From NCBI GenBank assembly GCA_016721085.1, contig JADKJI010000016.1:89930-153929 (forward strand): 64,000 bases of DNA. Direction: 5' to 3'. Positions 28,309 through 35,862 of the stretch are shown piece by piece (positions within the stretch are counted from its first letter, which is position 1; each line of letters starts with the position of its first letter). The notes beneath the pieces were generated by a model. That model had not been told where the DNA came from and did not search any database. It saw only the letters and a program-made list of their open reading frames with translations. Both the position numbers and the translations under genes were made by a program. The DNA is from Chitinophagaceae bacterium. Lineage in GTDB: Bacteria > Bacteroidota > Bacteroidia > Chitinophagales > Chitinophagaceae.

Positions 28309-28916
28309 AACTCCTCTTTTTTATATTGTAATAAAAGGATGTCTTTCATTTTCTTCCTGGCTCTGAATAGATAATTCTTTACAGTACCGGAAGGCAAATT
28401 GGTAATTGTCCCTATTTCCTCATAACTCAATGCTTCCTGATGATAAAGAGTAATAAGGGTTTTATACAATGGTGGTAATGAGTCGATGGCGGTAACCAGT
28501 ATTTCCTGTCTTTCCTTTGTTAGTAATGCATGTTCGGCATCTGAGTTGTCAGACCGAAATTCAAAATTTTCATTAAAAGCACCAGATTCTCCGTTTTCAG
28601 GATGGCTGGATGGCAAATCTGTTGTTGGGATCTTCTTCTTTTTCAGATAGTCAAAGCAGGTATTATAGGCAATTTGTGCTACCCAGGTGCTGAGTTTGGA
28701 TTGGAATTGGAAGCCAGATAATCGATTATAGGCTTTCAAGTAGATATCCTGCGCAAGGTCTTTTTGGTCTTCCGGGTTATTTATAAGCTTTAGAACTATG
28801 CTCGCCACTAACTTTTCTGTCAATTGGATGATAAAAGCAAATGCACGGTTGTCACCCTGCAAAACCTTCTGCACCAATTGCTTGTCAGTTAATAAATGGT
28901 CGCTTTTGTTGTTCAC
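28305..28916 (-). CDS. ECF-type RNA polymerase sigma factor
   Basis: The frame continues upstream to a TTG at 28979 inside a repeat element. GTG 28916 gives a start (NNKSDHLLTDKQLVQKVLQGD) that aligns with usual ECF N-termini and yields 203 residues. Region 2 shows 'NPEDQKDLAQDIYLKAYNRL' and 'LSTWVAQIAYNTCFDYLKKKK'. Region 4 shows 'ALSYEEIGTITNLPSGTVKNYLFRARKKMK'. It is coupled to the anti-sigma gene downstream. The regulon is unknown. Confidence 0.9.
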   Translation of the reverse strand: MNNKSDHLLTDKQLVQKVLQGDNRAFAFIIQLTEKLVASIVLKLINNPEDQKDLAQDIYLKAYNRLSGFQFQSKLSTWVAQIAYNTCFDYLKKKKIPTTDLPSSHPENGESGAFNENFEFRSDNSDAEHALLTKERQEILVTAIDSLPPLYKTLITLYHQEALSYEEIGTITNLPSGTVKNYLFRARKKMKDILLLQYKKEEL

Positions 28917-28964
28917 TGCTGGGTTAGACGAGGGATCAGGTCTTTTGTTGCAGGGAAGGTAAGT

Positions 28965-29070
28965 AAATTCAAAAGTCAAAAGTCAAAAGTCAAAATTGGG
29001 TGACAGTCTGATAATAATAAGGCTTTCCGAATTTCAGTTTTTTGACTTTTAACTTTTGACTTTTGAATTT
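28965..29070. repeat. AAAAGTC inverted-repeat element, copy A
   Basis: The ends AAATTCAAAAGTCAAAAGT and ACTTTTGACTTTTGAATTT are perfect inverted repeats of 19 bp around a roughly 45-bp core (starting ATTGGGTGACAGTCTGATAA and ending GAATTTCAGTTTTT). The right end touches the stop codon of the DoxX gene at 29071. A related copy lies at 29970-30056 on the other side of the doxX-hxlR pair. Confidence 0.85.
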
Positions 29071-29457
29071 CTAAGGAAACCTATTGTAACGATTTTTCGC
29101 CTGGATCTTATGAAAGAAATAATATGAAACTCCCACTACAATCAGGAACACCAATGGTGCTACTGCGTTACTGAATGGGTCTCCAACGGCTAAGTGGGTG
29201 ATGAAAGCTGAAGCAAATACTATTGCGAACCCAGCATAAGTGAAGTTTTTTATAATAGAAGGTACAAAAGGCAATGTCAAAACAATCGCCCCTGCAATTT
29301 TAGCGATTCCCAATTCTATCCTGAAGAAGGATGGGAAACCTAGATGTTGGAAGCCTTCAATAGCCTTGGGATCCGTGAAGTAGGCAAAACCACTGAAAAC
29401 CATCATAACACTTAAAAAACCCGTACTTATCCAATAAATTAACTTATTTCTTTTCAT
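29071..29457 (-). CDS. DoxX-like family membrane protein
   Basis: A 128-residue protein with four predicted membrane helices. 'SGFAYFTDPKAIEGFQHLGFPSFFRIELGIAKIAGAI' is characteristic of the DoxX_2/DUF6644-type group common in Bacteroidota. It is divergently transcribed from an HxlR regulator across a 110-base spacer that contains an 18-bp palindrome, so it is very likely the regulator's target. Its biochemical role is not established; DoxX relatives are linked to redox and thiol stress. Confidence 0.85.
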   Translation of the reverse strand: MKRNKLIYWISTGFLSVMMVFSGFAYFTDPKAIEGFQHLGFPSFFRIELGIAKIAGAIVLTLPFVPSIIKNFTYAGFAIVFASAFITHLAVGDPFSNAVAPLVFLIVVGVSYYFFHKIQAKNRYNRFP

Positions 29458-29508
29458 GTTTTACTATTTGAAAGCAAAGCTATACCTGATAGCTATACTT
29501 TCGTAACT

Positions 29509-29526
29509 ACTATACTATAGTATAGT
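29509..29526. promoter_or_regulatory. 18-bp perfect palindrome, candidate HxlR operator
   Basis: ACTATACTATAGTATAGT is a perfect palindrome in the divergent doxX/hxlR spacer. Degenerate half-sites surround it (CTATACC and GCTATAC to the left, GGTATAC and GGTATAGTG to the right). Dimeric HxlR regulators typically bind such sites between themselves and their target. Confidence 0.7.
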
Positions 29527-29567
29527 GGTATACTTTGGTATAGTGACATTTATTAATAAATTTGAGT

Positions 29568-29930
29568 ATGGTTACATCGAAGCAATTACAAAAAGCACAT
29601 AGTTGTGCAGCGGGTTTTGTTCTCGCAATAAATGATACCTTGAATGTCATAACTGGTAAATGGAAGCTTCCAATCATCGGCTCACTAATCTATGGAAAGA
29701 AGCGATTCAAAGAGCTGGAAAGGGAAATCCCTAAGATCACCCCCAGGATGCTATCTAAAGAATTGAAAGATCTTGAGATGAATGGAATTGTAAAAAGAAC
29801 TGTTTACGACACCACTCCTGTTACTGTTGAGTATGAAGTTACAGAAGCTGGTCGATCGCTTAAGTCTGTTCTGGATAAGATGGTAGAATGGGGTTTAGCT
29901 CATCGAAAGCAGGTTATGGGTAAGAAATAA
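29568..29930 (+). CDS. HxlR family winged-helix transcriptional regulator
   Basis: I chose ATG 29568 over TTG 29562. The 120-residue product shows the family's signature: a Cys near the N-terminus ('AHSCAAGF'), 'LNVITGKWKLPIIGSLIYGKKRFKEL', 'ITPRMLSKELKDLEMNGIV' and 'VEYEVTEAGRSL'. The conserved Cys suggests a redox or electrophile switch as in HypR/YodB relatives. It faces the DoxX gene and the palindromic candidate operator at 29509. Confidence 0.93.
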   Translation: MVTSKQLQKAHSCAAGFVLAINDTLNVITGKWKLPIIGSLIYGKKRFKELEREIPKITPRMLSKELKDLEMNGIVKRTVYDTTPVTVEYEVTEAGRSLKSVLDKMVEWGLAHRKQVMGKK

Positions 29931-29969
29931 GTGTATTTTGTGGCAATGAAGACAATTTAAGGCAATAAT

Positions 29970-30056
29970 CAAAAGTCAAAAGTCAAAATTGGGAGACAGT
30001 TTGATAATAGTCAGGCTCTTCGAATTTCAGTTTTTTACTTTTTGACTTTTTACTTT
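29970..30056. repeat. AAAAGTC inverted-repeat element, copy B
   Basis: It starts AAAAGTCAAAAGTCAAAATT, has a core close to copy A (GGGAGACAGTTTGATAATAG ... CGAATTTCAG) and ends in TTTTTACTTTTTGACTTTTT. Core identity with copy A is high by eye, while the arms differ by single bases. Copies A and B bracket the doxX-hxlR pair. Confidence 0.8.
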
Positions 30057-30162
30057 AATGACCTCCCTTTAAGTGTAAATTCAAACATTAACAGTCTGCC
30101 CATTTAATTAAGCCTACCTTACACGGCTTCCGGTAATTCTACTGTCGGCTAAATCATCAATT

Positions 30163-30567
30163 ATGTCAAATCTTACACAGGTTGTTAACACAGAAAAGAA
30201 CATGAAAACTTTAAAACAAGGAGTTCATGCTTCAGACCTGGATCAATTATTAAGCAGTACGGGCCCGTACACCATTTTTGCGCCTACAGATATCGCTTTT
30301 GAGAAGTTGGATACCGGTACAATGTCGAACCTGCTTCACCCCGATAACAAAGCCAAACTGACCGACTTAATGAATAATCATATCGTTAAGGGCAGATATA
30401 AGTATCACGATTTTAAAGATGGTGATATCCTTACAACTTTAAATGGCAGAACATTGGAAGTTGAAGTGAAGAATGGTGCTGTTCACATCGGAAAAATACA
30501 AGTATTAGTAAGGGAAGCGAAAATATCAAACGGTGTTATGCATGTTACAGACACTGTGATCGTATAA
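30163..30567 (+). CDS. Fasciclin (FAS1) domain protein
   Basis: A 134-residue single-domain protein without an obvious signal peptide. The two FAS1 boxes are visible as 'GPYTIFAPTDIAFEKL' (H1-like) and 'NGVMHVTDTVIV' (the YH/H2-like end), with 'LMNNHIVKGRYKYHDF' between. FAS1 domains mediate weak adhesion or ligand binding. Residues 1-25 contain an alternative ATG. A rho-independent terminator follows directly. Confidence 0.9.
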   Translation: MSNLTQVVNTEKNMKTLKQGVHASDLDQLLSSTGPYTIFAPTDIAFEKLDTGTMSNLLHPDNKAKLTDLMNNHIVKGRYKYHDFKDGDILTTLNGRTLEVEVKNGAVHIGKIQVLVREAKISNGVMHVTDTVIV

Positions 30568-30591
30568 ATCCAAATATCTTCTATAGACGAG

Positions 30592-30623
30592 AATCACTCT
30601 GCGAAAGCGGGGTGATTTTTTTT
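30592..30623 (+). terminator. Rho-independent terminator of the fasciclin gene
   Basis: An 11-bp stem (AATCACTCTGC pairing with GCGGGGTGATT, two G-U pairs) is closed by a GAAA tetraloop and followed by a run of T. It lies 25 bases after the stop codon. Confidence 0.88.
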
Positions 30624-30649
30624 ACCGGGAAGGAGGGAAGATGTGTTTT

Positions 30650-32011
30650 TCAATTCCTTTTTTCAAGATTGATTTTTGCTAGTACAGTTTCCATTATTTC
30701 ATCTTTTCCAGCAATTAATGATTCAATTTTTGGCTGAATATAAACATCTGGCTGTACACCATGTTTGCTTCTATTTTCTTTTGTTATTTCGAAAGATTGA
30801 GTGGATACCTGACAATTTAAACCGGTATTTGGTAACACAATATCAATAGGCTCTCCACTTAATATTGTACTATTGCCTGCAGTTTCTTCACCATAGAATA
30901 CACCCCTTTTATTCATAGCGAGATAAGAACTGACTATTCCGCTATTTGAAAAGCTACCTCCATTGATAAGTACGTACAATTTGTTTTTGAATGCATCCGT
31001 TGTTGGCTTTATTGTTCTTTCCTGTGCACTTCCCTTTAAATATACTACTGGCTCTATTATGAGATAAGAAAGAAGTTCCCGGCCAGGCTCAAAATCGCCC
31101 CCTTGGTTGTTGCGGATATCTACCACCAGATGCTCTGTTTTTAGGTCTTTGATTTTCGTAAAAGCATCTTTTATTTCGTTGCTAAAATTCTGATTATACT
31201 TATTCCTTAGCAATTGACGATCGAAGCTTTTGATTGTCAGAATAGCAGTTGAATTGGTTTCATTGATGGTTAGGTATATTCCTTTGCCTGTTTCTGATGT
31301 TGTAGAAGAGGACGGATACTTCAGACTTTTGTAATATCTGATACTGTCTTTTGAAAGTGCATTTAGTGATACTGGAATTTCAATACCCTCATTGTTTTTG
31401 AATAGGATACTATATGTCTTTGGATGACCGTAAGAGAATGAATAATATTCTTTGAAATAATTGGTAAGTATCCATTGGGGGTAAGTTTTGTTTTCTCCAT
31501 CTCTTACAGATCTGGAAGTTAGCTCATCAAGTAGTTTATTTGTAGGAATACCATTTATACTCAAAATTTCATTCCCTTCTTTTATCAGATTATTTGAAGA
31601 ACAGTTCATCAATACCTGAATCTTCCCGGAGGTTATATAAAAATAGAACGGCAAGAAATTACAATTTGAATTATAATAGTCTGTCGCTTTTTGACTGGGT
31701 AAAATCATTGTATGTCCATCCTTAATTCTTGAATTCATCAATGATAATAAGTGATAGAATTCTCTTTCTGTGTGTGGGTTTTGAATACTGTTTTCAATGC
31801 TATCAAAGAAAGCATTCATCTCTTCTTTTGGAGTATATAAGTATAAATTAGGATGCCTTTTTTCGAGTTTTTGTCGCAGGTATTTGAAATCACTTTTTAA
31901 TTCATCTATAGAGAATAGTCTGGATGTATCATATTTTTTTACCTGAGATATGCTGTTAAAACATAGCCCTATGTAAAAAAATAAGAAAGTTGCTATTGCC
32001 GATAATTTCAT
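30650..32011 (-). CDS. S41 family (C-terminal processing) peptidase
   Basis: A 453-residue exported protein (hydrophobic N-terminus ending near 'FNSISQ'). The PDZ-like middle has 'LIKEGNEILSINGIPTNKLL'. The protease core has 'TAILTIKSFDR', 'VVDIRNNQGGDFEPG' and the catalytic Ser in 'LINGGSFSNSGIVSS', then 'GVFYGEETAGNSTI'. It lacks the classical Lys arrangement of CtpA at first sight and resembles the tricorn-like S41B group of Bacteroidota. It probably cleaves peptides in the periplasm. It is last in a putative three-gene operon. Confidence 0.87.
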   Translation of the reverse strand: MKLSAIATFLFFYIGLCFNSISQVKKYDTSRLFSIDELKSDFKYLRQKLEKRHPNLYLYTPKEEMNAFFDSIENSIQNPHTEREFYHLLSLMNSRIKDGHTMILPSQKATDYYNSNCNFLPFYFYITSGKIQVLMNCSSNNLIKEGNEILSINGIPTNKLLDELTSRSVRDGENKTYPQWILTNYFKEYYSFSYGHPKTYSILFKNNEGIEIPVSLNALSKDSIRYYKSLKYPSSSTTSETGKGIYLTINETNSTAILTIKSFDRQLLRNKYNQNFSNEIKDAFTKIKDLKTEHLVVDIRNNQGGDFEPGRELLSYLIIEPVVYLKGSAQERTIKPTTDAFKNKLYVLINGGSFSNSGIVSSYLAMNKRGVFYGEETAGNSTILSGEPIDIVLPNTGLNCQVSTQSFEITKENRSKHGVQPDVYIQPKIESLIAGKDEIMETVLAKINLEKRN

Positions 32012-32052
32012 CTTAAAGGGTTAATGTATTGATAAGATACGACAGGTTATGT

Positions 32053-32886
32053 TTATAACCTGAACCCTATACAAAACCCAACATTCAGTGAATTGATACT
32101 TTGCTTGCCTGTTCCAGTGAATGTGCTTTTTGAAATGCTGAAATCTGGAGATCCCGGACTTCCTTTTGTGATGGTGGTACTTGCGCTTATATTTTTAAAG
32201 GACACAGAAGGTGCCGCAAAATGAGAAGCAGTGAATTGAAGGAATAATTTATCTGTTACTAATTTCCTTAAGCCAATATTTATTTCAGATCCAAAACCCC
32301 AGGACTTTCCTCCAGTTTGCTCATGGTAAGCGCTAGCAATTGTTCCAACACTGCTTCCATTTATAGGCGGTGCAGAAACATAGCTTGGTCCAAAAGCCAG
32401 ATTGGCAATAAAGCTTGTCTTTTCATCCTTACTGATTGGGAATTCGCCATAAGCTCCAATCAAAAGCGATGCCGTCCACCACGATTTTTTCTCAAATTTC
32501 CAATTTGGGTATTTTGTTCCTGTTACTGGTGTAGGTGGTATTTGTCCAGGGCTTGTGCCAGCCCAAAGCGTAAAATCTGCAATTAGTAAATCATTAAACG
32601 ATTGCTCTAATTTGGAAATTGCTAATGGATTAATTTGCCCCTGTAATGAAACGGAGAATCCAATTTTTTTTGTAACAAGGTGACTGTAATTGATTGCTGC
32701 TGATCCGCCGGTATTTGCAAAACCTGCACCACTATTTTGTATGTTTTTAGATCCATAATTACCTACAGGGATTGATGGACCTAATAAAAATGATAATGAA
32801 CTCCTTGCTGAATTTTGTTGGCTTTGAGCTTTTGAAAACAAACACAACAACACTATTAATAGGAAAGAAGGAATGCTTTTTCTCAT
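32053..32886 (-). CDS. Hypothetical outer-membrane beta-barrel protein
   Basis: I chose ATG 32886 (MRKSIPSFLL) over a longer frame from 32976. The 277-residue product has a signal peptide ending near 'SKAQSQ' and alternating hydrophobic strands ('SFLLGPSIPVGNYG', 'WTASLLIGAYGEFPI', 'LNVGFCIGFRL'), typical of Bacteroidota outer-membrane barrels. No known family is recognised. It is separated from the S41 protease gene by 41 bases and follows the small lipoprotein gene. Confidence 0.7.
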   Translation of the reverse strand: MRKSIPSFLLIVLLCLFSKAQSQQNSARSSLSFLLGPSIPVGNYGSKNIQNSGAGFANTGGSAAINYSHLVTKKIGFSVSLQGQINPLAISKLEQSFNDLLIADFTLWAGTSPGQIPPTPVTGTKYPNWKFEKKSWWTASLLIGAYGEFPISKDEKTSFIANLAFGPSYVSAPPINGSSVGTIASAYHEQTGGKSWGFGSEINIGLRKLVTDKLFLQFTASHFAAPSVSFKNISASTTITKGSPGSPDFSISKSTFTGTGKQSINSLNVGFCIGFRL

Positions 32887-32941
32887 ACCGCAAATTTTAA
32901 GTGCCGGAAATACAACTTTGAGTATAGTCCGGCACCTAAAA

Positions 32942-33295
32942 TTAATTCTTATAACCCATAGATAGCCCCAAATCACCAGTAACTTTTAATTTTACATTTA
33001 CAGTATCATTTGAAGCATTACTTATAAATAAAGCTGTATTCTTTTCTACCCTAACTGTAACAGTTTCATTGGGTTTAATCATTTGAGAAGAATGCTTACC
33101 TCCACTTATTGGGGCTTGATACACTTCAATATCTTTATTGGAAATGTTCTGAAGCACTACTTTCGCTGTTCCATGTTCATTATTTCCCAGTATAAAGCTA
33201 TCCTGTGGTTTGATAGTCGTTGTTGAATTTAAGCTAGAGAATAGGCTGCAGGAATTAAAGGTTAAGAGCAGGACTACAAGTAAACTGTATTTCAT
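32942..33295 (-). CDS. Small hypothetical lipoprotein
   Basis: A 117-residue protein with a type II signal peptide ('LVVLLLTFNSCSLF', lipobox Cys near 16). The mature part is beta-rich ('GTAKVVLQNISNKDIEVY', 'ETVTVRVEKNTALFI') and resembles a small immunoglobulin-like or chaperone-like sandwich. It heads the lipoprotein/barrel/protease gene set. Function is unknown. Confidence 0.7.
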   Translation of the reverse strand: MKYSLLVVLLLTFNSCSLFSSLNSTTTIKPQDSFILGNNEHGTAKVVLQNISNKDIEVYQAPISGGKHSSQMIKPNETVTVRVEKNTALFISNASNDTVNVKLKVTGDLGLSMGYKN

Positions 33296-33361
33296 ATTAT
33301 AATATTTAATCAGGTGGTTTGTCCTGATTAAGTGAAATACGAGTTTTTGAGTTGCTTGGAT

Positions 33362-33450
33362 TTAAAAAGTTAAAGGGTTTAAAGTTTAATGTTTAAGAGT
33401 TTAAGGTTCTTCAATTCGGTGAGTCATTTAGAAATTAGAACAACCTTAAA
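33362..33450. repeat. TTTAAGG inverted-repeat spacer
   Basis: GTTTAAGAGTTTAAGGTTC (33391-33410 region) faces ACCTTAAACCCTTAAAC (33434-33450), separated by about 25 bases. Related GGGTTTAAGGTTTAAGG arrays occur at 42873-42910. It ends three bases before the stop codon of the ligase gene. Confidence 0.65.
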
Positions 33451-33453
33451 CCC

Positions 33454-35025
33454 TTAAACTGTGCCTGTCTCCAAATCCAGAATCTCTATCGTCTTATCAT
33501 AATACTCTTTTGCTTTTTCAGGAGTACTTCCCACGCAAAGAAGGCCAAGCTTCCCGAATTCAGAGAGAGCTCCGACTAAATGGAACATAACACCTTCCTG
33601 TGCGGCTCCATCGTACATTAATTCATGGAAGATGGAGATGTCTATGAGATCATCAGGTGATAATCCTTTATATCTATCACTACTAACATTATCGGAAGCG
33701 AAGTAATATCTTTTATTGCCACTGGCTGTTCTGTATTCACCCTTATCGGCATCGTACTTTCCATCAGTTAGGAATTGTAACATTAATAGTGGATGCGTAG
33801 TGCCACCTTTTCTCAAATTGATTTCTATTGCAAAATGTTTCCAGCTGTCATCATCCTGTTTTACAGAAATAAAATCTATAGCAAAGCGACCCATCGCCCC
33901 CTTATCCGCCAATACTTTTGCAATTTTTTTCCCCTCAACAGCAAGTGTGATATTATAAGATTCATCTGCAGGGAAGATCGCTCCAATAAATACTTGTCCA
34001 TCGTCTCCTCCAAGTACCTGATCGTGGGTACTTACAATTTCCACTTGTTTCGAAGGACTGATAACACATTGTACAGAAGGGGATACTTTGATTTCACCTT
34101 CCAGGAAGGTTTCAACAATACCTCCCATAAGTTTTAGTTTTTCAAAGAAGAGTGCTTCTGAAACATCATGTGCAACAGTTTTGAATCGTTGTGAAAACTC
34201 AGCAGTTATGCTGGTAGCCATGATGGATTGATTGTCCAGACCCTTATACGAAAATATAGCGTTGCCATCTCCACTGAAACCATCATTCAATTTCACTACA
34301 GCTTTCCTTAAATCCGGATACTTCTTTTTCAAAGCCACAAGAGAATTGATGACTTCTTCTTTTGTAGTGAGGTCTTCAAAGCCATCTGGGAAATTGACAT
34401 TTGCTTCGCGGAATGTCTTTCTTCCTCCCGATTTAGAACCTTCATAGGACTTATCCGGATCAGTTCCGAAAAGTGGTATACCGAGTTGAACTGCCAATGT
34501 TTTTTCGAGAGATGTAATATTGAAGCAAGTTAGATGTGCTGATTCTGCATCAGGAATCATTTCTCTGATTCGCTGAATAAGATGAGGCCTGTCAAGAACT
34601 TTTTGGGTTAAAGAAGTATGTGAAGCATCATAACAACTAATCATAGTTAAACGCTTACGTGCATGACGACCTGTTATACCTGGCAGCAGGTGCAGATAAT
34701 AATCCACGATGCTTTCTGTTACGGGCATGCTGGTGATATAGATGATATTTGTCAAAGGCATGCGTAACAACATCAAAAGACAAAGCATCCTTTCTTCATA
34801 ATAAACAGAACCTTTGATTTTGGACAAAATATCCGGATCAAGGGTTAGGGAAGGGAGTATCACTACGGTCCTTGGAGCCAGCTTGTCTGGGAATACGGTT
34901 TCAAATTGTTTGCTAAAACCTTTTTGTAATTGTTGGAAAACCAACCTTTCCTGTTCTGAACCTGGTTCTGGATGGCTTTGAATGGTTGTAAACACTTTTC
35001 GGGAAGTCTTTGACGCTCCGCTCAT
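33454..35025 (-). CDS. PGM1-related ATP-grasp peptide ligase-like protein
   Basis: A 523-residue protein. The N-terminal 180 residues form a Rossmann-like region ('TVVILPSLTLDPDIL', 'EERMLCLLMLLRMPLTNIIYITS'). The middle is ATP-grasp, with 'AVVKLNDGFSGDGNAIF' (substrate/ATP loop), 'GGIVETFLEGEIKVSPSVQ' and the metal-binding 'FAIEINLRKGGTTHP'. The last 100 residues match the C-terminal domain of the pheganomycin ligase PGM1 family by pattern. PGM1 joins peptides to a nonproteinogenic amino-acid starter; in this genome no precursor peptide is visible nearby, so the substrate is unknown. It stands between two repeat elements. Confidence 0.78.
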   Translation of the reverse strand: MSGASKTSRKVFTTIQSHPEPGSEQERLVFQQLQKGFSKQFETVFPDKLAPRTVVILPSLTLDPDILSKIKGSVYYEERMLCLLMLLRMPLTNIIYITSMPVTESIVDYYLHLLPGITGRHARKRLTMISCYDASHTSLTQKVLDRPHLIQRIREMIPDAESAHLTCFNITSLEKTLAVQLGIPLFGTDPDKSYEGSKSGGRKTFREANVNFPDGFEDLTTKEEVINSLVALKKKYPDLRKAVVKLNDGFSGDGNAIFSYKGLDNQSIMATSITAEFSQRFKTVAHDVSEALFFEKLKLMGGIVETFLEGEIKVSPSVQCVISPSKQVEIVSTHDQVLGGDDGQVFIGAIFPADESYNITLAVEGKKIAKVLADKGAMGRFAIDFISVKQDDDSWKHFAIEINLRKGGTTHPLLMLQFLTDGKYDADKGEYRTASGNKRYYFASDNVSSDRYKGLSPDDLIDISIFHELMYDGAAQEGVMFHLVGALSEFGKLGLLCVGSTPEKAKEYYDKTIEILDLETGTV

Positions 35026-35071
35026 AGTTAATAGCTTTTTTGAAAAGATAGGAAAAAGGGTTGAAATGGAT

Positions 35072-35169
35072 GTGTTTTACAACCCCGGATGCCATCCTAC
35101 CCCCCGGATGTCATCCTGGGTATAGGATGACATCCGGGGGGTAGGATGGCATCTCCTCTTGTAAAATAC
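35072..35169. repeat. GGATGnCATCC element, copy 2 (with terminal inverted repeats)
   Basis: The ends GTGTTTTACAA (35072-35082) and TTGTAAAATAC (35159-35169) are inverted repeats. Between them GGATGCCATCC, GGATGTCATCC, GGATGACATCC and GGATGGCATC alternate with C/G tracts, giving a strong nested palindrome. It lies 2 bases from the stop codon of the next minus-strand gene. Confidence 0.82.
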
Positions 35170-35171
35170 AA

Positions 35172-35834
35172 TCACTTTCCATAAAACGTCATCACCTGCT
35201 CCCCAATTACAAACTCTCCACCCGACGACAGCTGATCTCGAACCACAACAGCCCCAATATATTTTAGCACTTCATTTCTTTGTTCTTTTGAAAACCCTGT
35301 CCACTTTTCCCATTCAGTTTCTGAAGGGATTTCCATTATCACAACAGCTGGACTAGCGGCAAATTCCCACCATAACTTAAATTGTGTTTTGTCATTTGAG
35401 AATTCCACATATCCACCTCTTCCCTGATTATCATACTTGATTTTTGGGTGCCCCTCCAATTCAGGAATCGGTAAGGAGTTAAATTTATTCGCTCTTTCCA
35501 TTACTTCTTTTATTTGTTCAATAAAATCAGATGGCACCCTTAGCCAGTGTTCAACTTCAGCAACTGATGCCCCACGTGAAAGATGATGAAGAACCAATTG
35601 CCGCATTTGTTCTATTCTGCCAGTTTCTATCAATTGCTTCTTCCTTTCTTCAAAATATTTTTCATGAAGGGTTTCGCTTTCCCATTCAGCTTTTCTATGT
35701 ATTTCAATAGCCTCGTCTTTTTCTTTGAGAGCTTGTTCTTTTATAGCATTCGCTTCTGCAATTATTCGGTCGGCAGTTAATAATGCCTCCTTGAATACTT
35801 TTTCTATTTCACTAGAGAAATTACTATCATTCAT
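35172..35834 (-). CDS. Hypothetical protein with N-terminal coiled coil
   Basis: A 220-residue cytoplasmic protein. Residues 1-80 are Glu/Lys/Ala-rich with long helical character ('AIKEQALKEKDEAIEIHRKAE'), a likely coiled coil. 'QLVLHHLSRGASVAEVEHWLRVP' (about 80-105) resembles a small helical motif near the C-terminus of Rpn-type nuclease-associated proteins. The rest ('YVEFSNDKTQFKLWWEF', 'EIPSETEWEKWTGF') is mixed alpha/beta and unknown. It lies 28 bases after the membrane protein gene at 35863 and may be co-expressed. Confidence 0.65.
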   Translation of the reverse strand: MNDSNFSSEIEKVFKEALLTADRIIAEANAIKEQALKEKDEAIEIHRKAEWESETLHEKYFEERKKQLIETGRIEQMRQLVLHHLSRGASVAEVEHWLRVPSDFIEQIKEVMERANKFNSLPIPELEGHPKIKYDNQGRGGYVEFSNDKTQFKLWWEFAASPAVVIMEIPSETEWEKWTGFSKEQRNEVLKYIGAVVVRDQLSSGGEFVIGEQVMTFYGK

Positions 35835-35862
35835 TGTAAAAAAGTTATGGAATGAATGCTTG

